In this document: in pieces, positions 15,838 to 15,892 of the stretch
Numbering within the stretch: position 1 is the first letter of the stretch
How the letters are laid out: each line of letters begins with the position of its first letter
NCBI GenBank assembly: GCA_036939755.1
Contig: JALLAZ010000410.1
Location: 1 to 15,892, forward strand
Direction of reading: 5' to 3'
DNA: 15,892 nt
DNA from: Stephanodiscus triporus
Lineage: Eukaryota; Bacillariophyta; Thalassiosirophyceae; Thalassiosirales; Thalassiosiraceae
Program-made: the position numbers and the translations under genes
Notes under the pieces: generated by a model
Told to the model about the DNA's origin: nothing
The model's input: the letters and a program-made list of their open reading frames with translations, nothing else
The model's database searches: none

Positions 15838-15892
15838 AAAATGTGATTTTTTCAAATGGTCCAAATTTTATGTCTGAGTGTTCAAAACTGCT

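Larger units (their letters stand above)
15059..15892. other. 3' flank of PHD gene and unassigned DNA to window end
   Basis: 834 bp. The first part should be the 3' UTR of the PHD gene, with AATAAA at 15087-15092 and a strong hairpin at 15190-15226. From about 15235 to 15810 the DNA is GC-richer with several overlapping open frames on both strands; a pyrimidine tract ending in CAG at about 15460 resembles a splice acceptor. I recognise no protein. The last 50 bases are AT-rich. Confidence 0.5.

Noticed and set aside
1..15892. CRISPR arrays, bacterial operons, ribosome binding sites
   Set aside because: No regularly spaced direct repeats; introns and protein families show eukaryotic nuclear DNA, so prokaryotic features are not expected.

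Overview
The window looks like nuclear DNA from a photosynthetic stramenopile, most likely a diatom. The genes carry short GT-AG introns (84-223 nt). One gene starts with a signal peptide ending in an ASAFP motif, the hallmark of proteins imported into complex red-lineage plastids. A DGAT2, a Trm11-type tRNA methyltransferase, a GT64 glycosyltransferase, a DNAJB-type co-chaperone and a PHD/SANT protein are all eukaryotic. I cannot name the species. One unresolved base (N at 10009) sits in a GC-rich low-complexity stretch, so this is probably draft assembly sequence. No rRNA, tRNA, CRISPR array or intact transposon is visible.

Layout from left to right. 110-1192 (-): two-exon gene for an unrecognised, probably mitochondrial protein. 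1193-1319: short shared promoter. 1320-3233 (+): single-exon GT64/exostosin-like type II membrane glycosyltransferase. 3234-3574: convergent 3' ends. 3575-4595 (-): two-exon DNAJB6-like J-domain protein. 4656-6958 (-): two-exon gene for a 727-residue protein, with a plastid presequence and GC-rich N-terminal part joined to a compositionally different second half. 6959-7608: 5' region of that gene and 3' end of the next. 7609-9228 (-): six-exon DGAT2. 9229-10200: GC-rich low-complexity DNA between divergent genes. 10201-11914 (+): Trm11 homologue with an unresolved 5' end. 11915-13351: AT-richer DNA with no recognisable gene. 13352-15058 (+): SANT + PHD-finger chromatin protein. 15059-15892: no recognisable gene.

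Several of the spliced reading frames were rebuilt here from split open frames. The joins restore known family motifs: HPD in the J domain, and PHDVLP and PGGVQE in DGAT2. Of eight well-supported introns, six start GTGAG and two start GTACG.

The genes do not form an operon or a common pathway; they look like unrelated housekeeping and accessory genes packed tightly, some only 60-130 bp apart. The most unusual item is the 727-residue protein, a possible fusion between a plastid-targeted GC-rich segment and a second segment with a possible double-stranded beta-helix domain. The second most unusual is the unknown probable mitochondrial protein with an internal duplication.
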